Below the pieces are notes generated by a model. It worked only from the letters and a program-made list of their open reading frames with translations. It had not been told where the DNA came from and searched no databases. A stretch of 52,488 bases of DNA. Source: Hominifimenecus microfluidus (GTDB lineage: Bacteria; Bacillota; Clostridia; Lachnospirales; Lachnospiraceae). How positions within the stretch are numbered: position 1 is the first letter of the stretch; each line of letters starts with the position of its first letter. Shown here piece after piece: positions 17,066-25,495 of this stretch. A program made the position numbers and the translations under genes. The stretch covers positions 1 through 52,488 of the forward strand of contig JAJEQR010000026.1 of NCBI GenBank assembly GCA_020687485.1. Reading direction: 5' to 3'.

Positions 17066-18343
17066 ATGAAAAAGAAGCCTTTTGTGACTAAGGAACAGTT
17101 GGAAGATATTGTAAAGCAGTATCCCACTCCCTTTCATCTGTACGATGAGAAGGGAATCCGTGAGAATGCCAGGAAAGTAAAGCAGGCATTTTCCTGGAAT
17201 AAGGGATACAAGGAATACTTTGCCGTGAAGGCGACTCCGAACCCTTATATTCTTCAGATCCTTCATGAAGAAGGATTCGGGTGCGACTGCTCTTCCTTTA
17301 CGGAACTGATGATGTCGGAAGCCTGCGGCATCACGGGAGAGGAGATTATGTTCTCGTCGAATGCGACACCCGCGAAGGAATTTGAGTACGCCAGAGAGCT
17401 TGGTGCGATTATCAACCTGGATGATATTACCCATATTGATTTTCTGGAACAGCACGGCGGCATCCCGGAGACGATCAGTTGCCGTTATAATCCTGGCGGT
17501 GTCTTCAAGATGAGCAACGGCATCATGGACAACCCTGGTGACGCCAAGTACGGTCTTACCACGGAGCAGATGTTCGAGGCCTTCCGTATTCTGAAGCAGA
17601 AAGGCGCGAAGCACTTCGGTATCCATGCGTTTCTGGCAAGCAATACTGTAACGAATGAATATTATCCCGCACTGGCAAAGGTTCTCTTCGAGCTGGCGGT
17701 AAAGCTGAAGGAGGAGACTGGCGCGGACATTAAGTTCATCAATCTGTCTGGCGGTGTTGGCATTCCTTACCGTCCGGATCAGGATCCGAACGATATCCTT
17801 GCCATCGGCGAGGGCGTGCGTAAGGTTTATGAGGAGATTCTGGTACCGGCAGGCATGGGTGATGTCGCCCTGTGTACTGAGATGGGACGATTTATCCTTG
17901 GCCCGTACGGCGGACTGATTACGACAGCGATTCATGAGAAGCATACGCATAAGGAGTACATCGGATGCGATGCCTGCGCAGCCAATCTGATGCGTCCGGC
18001 GATTTACGGCGCATATCACCACATCACGGTTATGGGCAAGGAGAACGAGCCCTGTGACCACAAGTACGATGTGACCGGTTCCCTGTGCGAGAACAGCGAT
18101 AAGTTCGCAATCGACCGCATGCTTCCGAAGATTGATATGGGAGACCTTCTCTTTATTCATGACGCAGGTGCGCACGGTTTTGCCATGGGCTACAACTACA
18201 ACGGCAAGCTTCGCTCCGCGGAGATCCTTTTGCAGGAGGACGGCAGCGCGAAGATGATCCGCCGCGCGGAGACTCCCGAAGATCTGTACGCTACGTTTGA
18301 TTTCAGTGAGTTCAAGTTTCCTTTTGACCGCTGGTACGAATAA
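17066..18343 (+). CDS. lysA: Diaminopimelate decarboxylase
   Basis: PLP-dependent fold-III decarboxylase that converts meso-diaminopimelate to L-lysine, the last step of lysine synthesis. The PLP lysine is Lys55 in YFAVKATPNPY. NLSGGVGIPYRP is the glycine-rich phosphate-binding loop and EMGRFILGPYGG the C-terminal barrel motif. GCDACAANLMRPA and YGAYHHITV complete the second active site. It follows pyk by 45 bp with AAGGAGA before the ATG and is probably read from the same transcript. A hairpin at 18397-18434 ends the unit. Confidence 0.95.
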   Translation: MKKKPFVTKEQLEDIVKQYPTPFHLYDEKGIRENARKVKQAFSWNKGYKEYFAVKATPNPYILQILHEEGFGCDCSSFTELMMSEACGITGEEIMFSSNATPAKEFEYARELGAIINLDDITHIDFLEQHGGIPETISCRYNPGGVFKMSNGIMDNPGDAKYGLTTEQMFEAFRILKQKGAKHFGIHAFLASNTVTNEYYPALAKVLFELAVKLKEETGADIKFINLSGGVGIPYRPDQDPNDILAIGEGVRKVYEEILVPAGMGDVALCTEMGRFILGPYGGLITTAIHEKHTHKEYIGCDACAANLMRPAIYGAYHHITVMGKENEPCDHKYDVTGSLCENSDKFAIDRMLPKIDMGDLLFIHDAGAHGFAMGYNYNGKLRSAEILLQEDGSAKMIRRAETPEDLYATFDFSEFKFPFDRWYE

Positions 18344-18396
18344 GTTCTTTTCTGCTTTGTTTTCTGTATTAACTGGATTAATTTTTATGATTCTTT

Positions 18397-18434
18397 TTCA
18401 GCTGTTCTCCGCGTTCCGGCGGGGAGCGGCTGAA
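18397..18434 (+). terminator. Hairpin downstream of lysA
   Basis: A long stem with several G-U pairs: CAGCTGTTCTCCGC (18399-18412) with GCGGGGAGCGGCTG (18419-18432), extended by TT/AA. The following bases are only partly T-rich, so termination may be incomplete. Confidence 0.6.
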
Positions 18435-18596
18435 TCTTCTATCTATCCGCAATATTGTATCGCAGGTTCATCCTGCATTCTGACGCCGCGCTTCCTCCGT
18501 GGCTCTCCCTGACTATAAAAGAAAGACACAAAAAGCATCCGCAGGCTGCTTCTGAGGGGAAAATCTGTATTCCAGGTGCTTCCCTGCAAAAAAAGA

Positions 18597-18625
18597 TTGA
18601 CAACCGGCGGAAATTATATTATTAT
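18597..18625 (+). promoter_or_regulatory. Promoter of recA
   Basis: TTGACA (18597-18602), 17-bp spacer, TATTAT (18620-18625). The SOS box begins three bases downstream. The 250 bp between lysA and this promoter hold only the lysA hairpin. Confidence 0.88.
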
Positions 18626-18627
18626 CA

Positions 18628-18639
18628 GAACATAAGTTC
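18628..18639 (+). promoter_or_regulatory. LexA operator (SOS box) of recA
   Basis: GAACATAAGTTC matches the Firmicutes SOS box pattern GAAC-N4-GTTC. It covers the expected transcription start, so LexA binding would block recA initiation until DNA damage occurs. Confidence 0.85.
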
Positions 18640-18661
18640 GGATAATAACCTGGAGGGTTTT

Positions 18662-19762
18662 ATGATTAGTGAAGAAAAATTAAAAGCACTGGAATCTGCA
18701 GTAACGAATATTGAGCGCGCATATGGCAAGGGTGCGATCATGAAGCTGGGCGATGAGAACGCGCATATGAACGTGGAGACTATCCCGACCGGTTCTCTGG
18801 GACTGGATATTGCGCTGGGGCTCGGCGGTGTTCCCCGCGGACGTATCATTGAAATCTATGGTCCGGAATCCAGTGGTAAGACTACGGTTGCACTGCATAT
18901 GATCGCAGAGGCGCAGAAGCGGGACGGCATCGCCGGATTTATCGATGCGGAGCATGCGTTGGATCCTGTCTATGCGAAGAATATCGGTGTAGATATTGAC
19001 AATCTTTATATCTCTCAGCCGGATAACGGTGAGCAGGCTCTGGAGATTGCAGAGACCATGGTGCGCTCAGGTGCTCTGGATATCGTGGTCATCGACTCGG
19101 TAGCAGCTCTGGTTCCCAAGGCCGAGATCGACGGCGAGATGGGCGAAATTCAGGTCGGCCTGCAGGCGAGACTGATGTCCAAGGCGCTCCGCAAGCTGAC
19201 GGCGATTATCTCGAAGTCGAACTGTGTGGTAATCTTTATCAATCAGCTTCGTGAGAAGGTGGGTGTGATGTTCGGCAACCCGGAGACCACAACCGGCGGT
19301 CGCGCGCTGAAATTCTATTCTTCTGTACGCCTGGATGTACGCCGTACGGAATCTCTGAAACAGAACAGCGAGATTATCGGCAACCATGTGCGTGTAAAGG
19401 TCGTTAAGAACAAAGTGGCTCCGCCTTTCAAGGAAGCGGAGTTCGATATTATGTTCGGTGTCGGCATTTCCCGCGAAGCGGATATCCTGGATCTTGCGGC
19501 GAAGGAAGGCATCGTGGACAAGAGCGGTTCCTGGTATTCCTACAAGAGCAATAAGATCGGTCAGGGCCGTGAGAACGCCAAGAGGTTTCTGCGTGAGCAC
19601 CCGGAAGTTATGGAAGAGATCGATCACAAGGTAAGAGTTCGTGTCGGTGTCGTGCCTCCCGAAGAGGGCGATGAGGATGTAATCCTTCCCGAAAAGAACG
19701 CTGCCGCGAAGGTCTCGGTGACGCCTTCGGAACCGGAAGATTCCGAACCGGAGAATTTATAA
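18662..19762 (+). CDS. recA: RecA recombinase
   Basis: DNA-dependent ATPase that forms filaments on single-stranded DNA, drives strand exchange and activates LexA cleavage. At 366 aa it is standard. Walker A is [21 protein letters not shown] marks the N-terminal core, [19 protein letters not shown] and [18 protein letters not shown] (loop L1 and L2 regions) are conserved, and [16 protein letters not shown] follows. The acidic tail ([12 protein letters not shown] onward) is normal for the family. The frame is open further upstream, but ATG 18662 is right because GGAGGG (18652-18657) precedes it and the promoter lies at 18597. Confidence 0.99.
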   Translation: MISEEKLKALESAVTNIERAYGKGAIMKLGDENAHMNVETIPTGSLGLDIALGLGGVPRGRIIEIYGPESSGKTTVALHMIAEAQKRDGIAGFIDAEHALDPVYAKNIGVDIDNLYISQPDNGEQALEIAETMVRSGALDIVVIDSVAALVPKAEIDGEMGEIQVGLQARLMSKALRKLTAIISKSNCVVIFINQLREKVGVMFGNPETTTGGRALKFYSSVRLDVRRTESLKQNSEIIGNHVRVKVVKNKVAPPFKEAEFDIMFGVGISREADILDLAAKEGIVDKSGSWYSYKSNKIGQGRENAKRFLREHPEVMEEIDHKVRVRVGVVPPEEGDEDVILPEKNAAAKVSVTPSEPEDSEPENL

Positions 19763-19811
19763 ATAGTTACAATAAAATAGTATAAAATCGACGGGAATAA
19801 TAAGAATCCAC

Positions 19812-19840
19812 TTGACATGAACCTGAAAAGAGTTTAGAAT
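19812..19840 (+). promoter_or_regulatory. Promoter of rny
   Basis: TTGACA (19812-19817), 17-bp spacer, TAGAAT (19835-19840), about 58 bp before the GTG start. Confidence 0.85.
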
Positions 19841-19898
19841 TTATATGTTGTATTAAATGCAAGTTTGTACAATGAAAACTAAATAAGGAGGTGCTCCT

Positions 19899-21446
19899 GT
19901 GACAGAAATCATCATTCCTGTGCTGATTACGCTTGTCATTGCATGCCCTATTACTTGGTTTGCATCTGCGAAGTACCGCAAGGGAGTCTATGAGAAGAAG
20001 ATAGGCTCGGCGGAGGATCGATCAAGAGAAATAATAGACGAGGCACTGAAGGTCGCTGAAAACAAGAAGCGTGAGGCTCTGTTGGAGGCTAAGGAGGAGA
20101 ATCTGAAGACCAAGAACGAACTGGAGAAGGAATCCAGAGAGAGAAGGGCAGAACTTCAGAGAATGGAACGTCGTTTGCAGAACAAGGAGGAGACTCTGGA
20201 TCGTAAGATGGACTCCCTGGAGAAGCGTGAGAGCGGCTATGCAGCGAAGGAGGAAGCTCTGAACAAGAAGCTGGCCCAGACGGACGAGCTGCTTGAGAAG
20301 GAGAAAATGGAACTGGAGCGAATTTCTGGATTTACCTCCGAGCAAGCAAAGACTTATCTGTTACAAACTGTTGAAGAAGATGTGAAGCATGACACTGCAA
20401 AGATGATCAAGGAGATGGAGAACAGGGCGAAGGAAGAAGCCGCAAAGAAAGCCAGAGAATATGTGGTTACCGCGATTCAGAAGTGCTCTGCAGATCATGT
20501 GGCTGAGACTACCATTTCAGTGGTACAGCTGCCCGGCGACGAGATGAAGGGGCGTATTATTGGTCGTGAAGGCCGCAACATCCGCACGCTGGAAACATTG
20601 ACTGGTGTGGATCTGATCATCGATGACACTCCGGAAGCGGTTATCCTTTCCGGTTTCGATCCTATGCGGAGAGAGATCGCGAAGATTGCGCTGGAGAAGC
20701 TGATTCTGGATGGACGTATTCACCCCGCCAGAATTGAGGAAATGGTTGAGAAAGCCCAGAAGGAAGTGGAGACCATGATCCGTGAGGATGGTGAGGCCGC
20801 TACTCTGGAAGTTGGCATACACGGCATCCATCCCGAACTGGTTCGCCTGTTGGGTAAGATGCGTTTCCGTACCAGCTATGGTCAGAATGCGCTGAAGCAT
20901 TCCATCGAAGTTGCTCATCTGGCCGGACTTTTGGCCGGAGAAATGGGCCTTGATGTACGTATGGCCAAGCGTGCAGGACTGCTGCATGACATTGGCAAGA
21001 GCCTTGATCATGAGATTGAGGGTTCCCATATTCAAATCGGTGCGGATCTGTGCCGCAAGTATAAGGAATCTCCGATTGTGATCAATGCAGTAGAATCTCA
21101 TCACGGAGATGTAGAACCTACATCTCTGATTGCATGTCTGGTACAGGCGGCGGATACGATCTCCGCGGCAAGACCGGGTGCGCGAAGAGAAACTCTGGAG
21201 ACATATACAAACAGATTAAAACAGTTAGAAGAAATCACCAATTCCTTCAAGGGAGTTGATAAGTCATTTGCAATTCAGGCAGGTCGAGAAGTTCGAATCA
21301 TGGTAGTGCCGGAGCAGGTGAGCGACGACGATATGGTTATCATGGCAAGAGATATTGCCAAGCGTATCGAATCTGAACTGGATTATCCGGGTCAGATCAA
21401 GGTCAATGTAATCCGTGAGAGCCGCGCATCCGAGTACGCCAAGTAA
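19899..21446 (+). CDS. rny: Ribonuclease Y
   Basis: Membrane-anchored endoribonuclease that starts mRNA decay in Firmicutes. The 515-residue protein has an N-terminal membrane helix (about 2-24), a long charged coiled coil (about 30-190), a KH RNA-binding domain ([17 protein letters not shown], about 225-245) and an HD phosphohydrolase domain with [29 protein letters not shown] and AVESHHGD. The GTG start at 19899 follows a near-perfect AAGGAGGT. In Firmicutes rny often lies close to recA, as here. It has its own promoter and terminator. Confidence 0.98.
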   Translation: MTEIIIPVLITLVIACPITWFASAKYRKGVYEKKIGSAEDRSREIIDEALKVAENKKREALLEAKEENLKTKNELEKESRERRAELQRMERRLQNKEETLDRKMDSLEKRESGYAAKEEALNKKLAQTDELLEKEKMELERISGFTSEQAKTYLLQTVEEDVKHDTAKMIKEMENRAKEEAAKKAREYVVTAIQKCSADHVAETTISVVQLPGDEMKGRIIGREGRNIRTLETLTGVDLIIDDTPEAVILSGFDPMRREIAKIALEKLILDGRIHPARIEEMVEKAQKEVETMIREDGEAATLEVGIHGIHPELVRLLGKMRFRTSYGQNALKHSIEVAHLAGLLAGEMGLDVRMAKRAGLLHDIGKSLDHEIEGSHIQIGADLCRKYKESPIVINAVESHHGDVEPTSLIACLVQAADTISAARPGARRETLETYTNRLKQLEEITNSFKGVDKSFAIQAGREVRIMVVPEQVSDDDMVIMARDIAKRIESELDYPGQIKVNVIRESRASEYAK

Positions 21447-21466
21447 GACGAATGGTATTTTGAGTA

Positions 21467-21517
21467 TAGCCGAGGTTTGTTTTCGAAAGAAAGCAGCCCC
21501 GGCTATTTCTTTTTTTG
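21467..21517 (+). terminator. Terminator of rny
   Basis: Stem TAGCCGAGG with CCCCGGCTA (one bulge) enclosing a 20-odd-base loop, followed by TTTCTTTTTTT. Confidence 0.8.
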
Positions 21518-21542
21518 CTTAAAAAGACTTTGTCTAAATAAA

Positions 21543-21567
21543 AAAATAAAGCGAAACGCTTTATTTT
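21543..21567. repeat. Perfect 11-bp inverted repeat upstream of the aminotransferase
   Basis: AAAATAAAGCG (21543-21553), loop AAA, CGCTTTATTTT (21557-21567). It ends 3 bp before the predicted -35 and could be an operator or a second, AT-rich terminator. Confidence 0.6.
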
Positions 21568-21570
21568 CTG

Positions 21571-21599
21571 TTGTAAGCTCAAAATCCTTGTGATATTAT
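21571..21599 (+). promoter_or_regulatory. Promoter of the aminotransferase-Nudix operon
   Basis: TTGTAA (21571-21576), 17-bp spacer, TATTAT (21594-21599), with a leader of about 90 bp. Confidence 0.7.
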
Positions 21600-21694
21600 A
21601 AACGAGGTACAGCTTTCAGATGAAGAGCAGGAACAGAAAAGTCTGAACGGCTGTGAATGAGAGAAATGAAAAGAAACTCAGAGGAGGAGCAGAC

Positions 21695-22891
21695 ATGCCT
21701 ACAACATTATCTGAAAAAGCAAAGAAAGTAAAGAGTTCATCTACACTGGCGATCACTGCCAAAGCGAAGGAACTGAAGGCGAAAGGAGAAGATGTTGTCA
21801 GCTTCGGCGCGGGCGAACCGGATTTCCCGACTCCGGAGAATATTTGTGAAGCAGCGATCCAGGCCATTGAGAACGGTGCCACCCGCTATACTCCGGCATC
21901 CGGTACGAACGAGCTGAAGAAAGCAATCTCGAAGAAGTTCTATGCGTTCAACAAGCTGGATTACAAGCCGAACCAGATCGTAGTCAGCAATGGCGGCAAG
22001 CACTCTCTGACGAATATTTTTGAAGCGATCCTGAATGAGGGCGACGAGGTTATCATTCCGGCTCCCTACTGGCTCAGCTATCCGGAGATCGTTCGTCTGG
22101 CAGGCGGTGTTCCCGTATTTGTACGCTGCACCAGAGAGCAGGATTACAAGCTTACAATTGATCAGCTGGCAGCAGCTGTAACCGATAAGACCAAGGCACT
22201 GGTTCTGAATACTCCGAATAACCCGACTGGTATGATCTACGGCGAGGAAGAACTGCGCGCGATCGGTAATTTTGCGGTGGAGCATGACTTCTTCATCGTA
22301 GCGGATGAGATGTACGAGAACCTCTTCTACGGTGAGGAGGAGCACGTAAGCATCGCTTCCCTCAGCAAAGAGATTTACAAGAAGACCATCACCTGCAGCG
22401 GCGTATCCAAGAGCTATGCCATGACCGGATGGAGAATCGGCTATACCGGTTCCACTCCGGATATCGCAGCTCTGATGAGCAGCATCCAGAGCCATCAGAC
22501 TTCGAACCCCTGTTCTATTTCTCAGGCAGCGGCAGTGGAAGCGCTGAACGGTCCGCAGTACACGGTTGCTGAGATGCATCGTGCATTCGATAAGCGCAGA
22601 AAGTTCATCTACAAGCGCGTGAACGAGATGCCGCTGGTATCTGCCGTTGAGCCGAAGGGAGCGTTCTATCTGTTCGTAGACTGCTCTCAGGTCGTAGGAA
22701 AGGAATACAAGGGCAAGACCATCGAGAATGCGGCAGATATGGCAGCTATCCTGATCGAAGACTTCAAGGTAGCGGTTGTTCCCTGCGGAGACTTCGGTTT
22801 CGATGACCACATCCGTCTGTCTTATGCAACTTCCACCGGCGAGATCACGAAAGGCTTGGAGCGTATCGAGAGCTTCCTGAACCTGTTGTAA
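21695..22891 (+). CDS. Class I/II pyridoxal-phosphate aminotransferase (aspartate aminotransferase type Ib)
   Basis: Fold-I PLP enzyme of 398 aa. NTPNNPTGMIYGEEEL is the substrate and cofactor contact region, IVADEMYENLFY carries the Asp that binds the PLP ring nitrogen, and SGVSKSYAMTGWRIGY holds the Schiff-base Lys239. SFGAGEPDFPTPENI is the usual N-terminal motif of subgroup I-gamma aspartate aminotransferases, so transfer between aspartate and 2-oxoglutarate is likely, though related aromatic or alanine specificity cannot be excluded. ATG 21695 follows GAGGAGG; an in-frame ATG at 21653 lacks a site. The Nudix gene begins 2 bp after its stop. Confidence 0.93.
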   Translation: MPTTLSEKAKKVKSSSTLAITAKAKELKAKGEDVVSFGAGEPDFPTPENICEAAIQAIENGATRYTPASGTNELKKAISKKFYAFNKLDYKPNQIVVSNGGKHSLTNIFEAILNEGDEVIIPAPYWLSYPEIVRLAGGVPVFVRCTREQDYKLTIDQLAAAVTDKTKALVLNTPNNPTGMIYGEEELRAIGNFAVEHDFFIVADEMYENLFYGEEEHVSIASLSKEIYKKTITCSGVSKSYAMTGWRIGYTGSTPDIAALMSSIQSHQTSNPCSISQAAAVEALNGPQYTVAEMHRAFDKRRKFIYKRVNEMPLVSAVEPKGAFYLFVDCSQVVGKEYKGKTIENAADMAAILIEDFKVAVVPCGDFGFDDHIRLSYATSTGEITKGLERIESFLNLL

Positions 22892-22893
22892 TT

Positions 22894-23427
22894 ATGGAGA
22901 AAGTAGAACGTCTTTCCCGAGAGCTGGCCTATACGGGGACGGTGATTAAGGTTTACCGGGATCATGTTCGTGTTCCCGGCGGTCAGGAGGCCGACTGGGA
23001 TTATATCCATCACGATGGAGCGGCGGCCGTAGTGCCGGTCCTTCCGGATGGAAGAATCCTGATGGTGCGCCAGTACCGGAACGCACTGGATCGATTCACT
23101 CTGGAACTCCCTGCTGGTAAGGTGGATGCGCCGGACGAACCGAAAGAGCTGTGCGCGGCCAGAGAGCTGGAGGAAGAGACCGGGTATCGGAGCGATGATT
23201 TGAAGCACCTGATTACGGTGAATACTACAGTAGCCTTCTGCAATGAGCGTATCGAGATCTACACAGCGGAGAACCTGATTCCCACCAGCCAGCATCTGGA
23301 TGAGGATGAGGATATTGAAGTGGAGGCATACTCTCTGGAGTCGCTCCTTGCCATGATTTACGCAGGAAAGATCACGGACGCTAAGACGTCCGCGGGTATC
23401 CTGGCGTATGCCATGCAGAATCGTTAA
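22894..23427 (+). CDS. nudF: Nudix hydrolase, ADP-ribose pyrophosphatase type
   Basis: A 177-residue Nudix protein of the ADP-ribose pyrophosphatase group, which splits ADP-ribose to AMP and ribose 5-phosphate. The Nudix box is AARELEEETGYR, preceded by LELPAGKVDAPDEP (about 70-95). The spacing between the box Gly and first Glu appears one residue longer than the strict pattern because of the APDEP turn. VVPVLPDGRILMVRQYR is the typical strand before it. In Bacillus subtilis nudF lies near spoIIM and dacF, matching the order here. Start ATG 22894 almost touches the upstream stop, so translation is coupled. Confidence 0.88.
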   Translation: MEKVERLSRELAYTGTVIKVYRDHVRVPGGQEADWDYIHHDGAAAVVPVLPDGRILMVRQYRNALDRFTLELPAGKVDAPDEPKELCAARELEEETGYRSDDLKHLITVNTTVAFCNERIEIYTAENLIPTSQHLDEDEDIEVEAYSLESLLAMIYAGKITDAKTSAGILAYAMQNR

Positions 23428-23533
23428 TTGACAGAGAAATGATTCCGTAATGTTTTGCACACTTCCTTCCTGCTTTTAGTCATAATGAGAATCCGCATCT
23501 CATAGACTGAAAGGGAGCAGGGGAGGGCGAATT

Positions 23534-24073
23534 ATGAGCGGAAGAAGTTCATTGCAAAATCAGATTTTATTAGTCCTTGCCGCAGGTTTTGTGGCAGGGA
23601 CTTTTTTTGTCAATTTCCCCGGCCGGGAATATATCGGCCAGTTCGGAATCTTCTCCCAGGATTACCGTGAGCAGATCCTCGGCGGGCAGCTGGATATGTG
23701 GGGGCTATTCTTTTATCTGCTGGCGAGAAGACTGGCGCCTCTCTTTTTTTTGGTGCTGTTCTCATATTCTAGGTGGAAGGAGCCGCTGTTGTTCCTGATT
23801 CTGCTGTGGATGGCATTTTCCCTGGGGATCTGCTGGTCCTCCTGTCTGATTCTCTATCAGGCGAAAGGAATTCTTCTGTTCTTTGGTTCCTTCCTGCCGC
23901 AGGGAATCCCCTATGTGATCGGCTGGGCGGAAACCATACGAAGCCTCTTTCGTTATCCCAGGCGCAGCAGCGATTTCTTCGCTCCGGCGCTGATCCTGGC
24001 GATGGGAGCGGCATCAGAAGCCTGGATTCACCCGCATCTGCTGCGCATCCTGTACGGATTTTTTTACTTCTAA
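23534..24073 (+). CDS. Probable stage II sporulation protein M-like membrane protein
   Basis: A 179-residue integral membrane protein with about five hydrophobic segments (about 10-28, 55-75, 82-115, 118-135, 148-175). The architecture and the FLPQGIPYVIGW segment, which resembles the LPHGIxE loop of the SpoIIM/DUF95 family, suggest SpoIIM, a part of the engulfment machinery of sporulating Firmicutes. The position between a nudF-type gene and dacF repeats a known Bacillus neighbourhood and is the strongest argument. Sequence motifs alone would not settle it; an unrelated membrane protein remains possible. GGGGAGGGCG precedes the ATG. Confidence 0.6.
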   Translation: MSGRSSLQNQILLVLAAGFVAGTFFVNFPGREYIGQFGIFSQDYREQILGGQLDMWGLFFYLLARRLAPLFFLVLFSYSRWKEPLLFLILLWMAFSLGICWSSCLILYQAKGILLFFGSFLPQGIPYVIGWAETIRSLFRYPRRSSDFFAPALILAMGAASEAWIHPHLLRILYGFFYF

Positions 24074-24100
24074 ATGGCGACTGACCTGCTTAGAATGTAA

Positions 24101-24144
24101 GGAGCGATTCCGCACAGCACTTTTTGAAAATGCGGATTTGCTCC
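24101..24144 (+). terminator. Hairpin between the spoIIM-like gene and dacF
   Basis: GGAGCGATTCCGCA (24101-24114) pairs with TGCGGATTTGCTCC (24131-24144) with one mismatch and one G-U pair. It is followed by GGAAATTTT, so it could be a weak terminator or an attenuator before dacF. Confidence 0.5.
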
Positions 24145-24173
24145 GGAAATTTTAGAGATAGGAGCCAATCCAT

Positions 24174-25352
24174 ATGGGAAAGAAGATTCTGACATGTTTC
24201 CTATGTATCTGTCTGCTGCTTTCGTGGCCGACCGGAGCGCTGGCGGAGGAACCTCTGGAGCTGACGGCGGTTTCAGCTATCCTGATTGAGCCGAAGACCG
24301 GGGCGGTGATCTATGAGAAGAATGCGGATGAGAGCCTGTATCCGGCCAGCATCACTAAGATCATGACGCTGATTCTGATCTATGATGCATTGGCGGAAGG
24401 GAAGATCACGAAGGACGATGTGGTTACAGTCAGCGAGTATGCGGCGTCCATGGGAGGCAGTCAGGTATTCCTGGAGGCTGGAGAGCAGCAGACGGTTGAT
24501 ACGCTGATCAAGTGCATATCCGTTGCCAGCGCCAACGACGGCTGCGTGGCGATGGCGGAATACATATGGGGCAGCGAGGCGGCATTCGTGGAGAAGATGA
24601 ACGAGCGGGCGCAGGGACTTGGCATGACGAATACCACATTTGTAAACTGCTGCGGCCTGGATACGGAAGGTCATTGCACGACCGCACGGGATGTTGCCCT
24701 TATGTCTAGGGAACTGACCGTGAAGTATCCGGATATCTTCTCCTATACGAAGATCTGGATGGAGAATATCACGCATGTGACGGCACGCGGCTCCAGTGAG
24801 TTCGGTCTGACGAATACAAATAAGCTGATGAAGCAGTACCCCTATGCGACCGGCCTGAAGACAGGATCGACTGGTCTGGCAAAGTACTGTGTGAGCGCGA
24901 CTGCAAGCAGGGATGGCATGGATCTGATTGCTGTAGTGATGGCAGCAGCCGATTACAAGGTACGTTTCCGGGAAGCGGCAGCTCTTCTGGATTACGGATT
25001 CGCCACCTGCCATGTTTATACCGATCCGGAGCCGCCAGAGCTTTCTCCGATTTCAGTTCGCGGTGGCGTGCAGGAGAGCGTTCCGCTGGAATACGGAGAA
25101 GAGTTCTCCTGGCTGATCACGGATGGCAGCCGGGGAGACGGAATTGAGCGCACGATGGATCTGGATTCAGAGATTGAGGCTCCGGTGGAAGAAGGGCAGA
25201 GCCTGGGGCGGTTGATCTATTCCCTGGACGGAAAAGAGCTGGGGCGGACGGAAATCCTCGCCGGAGAAAGCGTGGAGCAGGCAGGTTTTATGGATTATTT
25301 CCGGCGGGCAGTACGGATGCTTCTGCATGAGAATGAGGGAAGTGGCAAATAA
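24174..25352 (+). CDS. dacF: D-alanyl-D-alanine carboxypeptidase (DacF-like, class C-type5 PBP)
   Basis: Secreted serine-type D,D-carboxypeptidase that trims the terminal D-Ala of peptidoglycan stem peptides. It has an N-terminal signal peptide (ILTCFLCICLLLSWPTGALA) and the three active-site motifs: SITK with nucleophile Ser59 and Lys62, SAN at 119-121, and KTG at 229-231. The remaining 120 residues form the usual C-terminal beta domain, ending in a helix that may anchor it to the membrane (MDYFRRAVRMLL). Position after a nudF/spoIIM-like pair matches the sporulation carboxypeptidase dacF of Bacillus. A second homologue lies at 34085. Confidence 0.93.
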   Translation: MGKKILTCFLCICLLLSWPTGALAEEPLELTAVSAILIEPKTGAVIYEKNADESLYPASITKIMTLILIYDALAEGKITKDDVVTVSEYAASMGGSQVFLEAGEQQTVDTLIKCISVASANDGCVAMAEYIWGSEAAFVEKMNERAQGLGMTNTTFVNCCGLDTEGHCTTARDVALMSRELTVKYPDIFSYTKIWMENITHVTARGSSEFGLTNTNKLMKQYPYATGLKTGSTGLAKYCVSATASRDGMDLIAVVMAAADYKVRFREAAALLDYGFATCHVYTDPEPPELSPISVRGGVQESVPLEYGEEFSWLITDGSRGDGIERTMDLDSEIEAPVEEGQSLGRLIYSLDGKELGRTEILAGESVEQAGFMDYFRRAVRMLLHENEGSGK

Positions 25353-25495
25353 AAATGGATGCTGCAAATATGTCGGATTTCACAAAATAAACAAAAATTC
25401 ATAACAAATTTACCATAAATCAACGATATACTGTAGCCAACAACTTGAGAGAGTAAAAAGATCAGGTTGAAATAACAGTCAGGAGGATCAGAATT

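Noticed and set aside
18455-18661. N-terminal extension of RecA
   Set aside because: The frame is open but lies before the recA promoter and LexA box; RecA starts at 18662.
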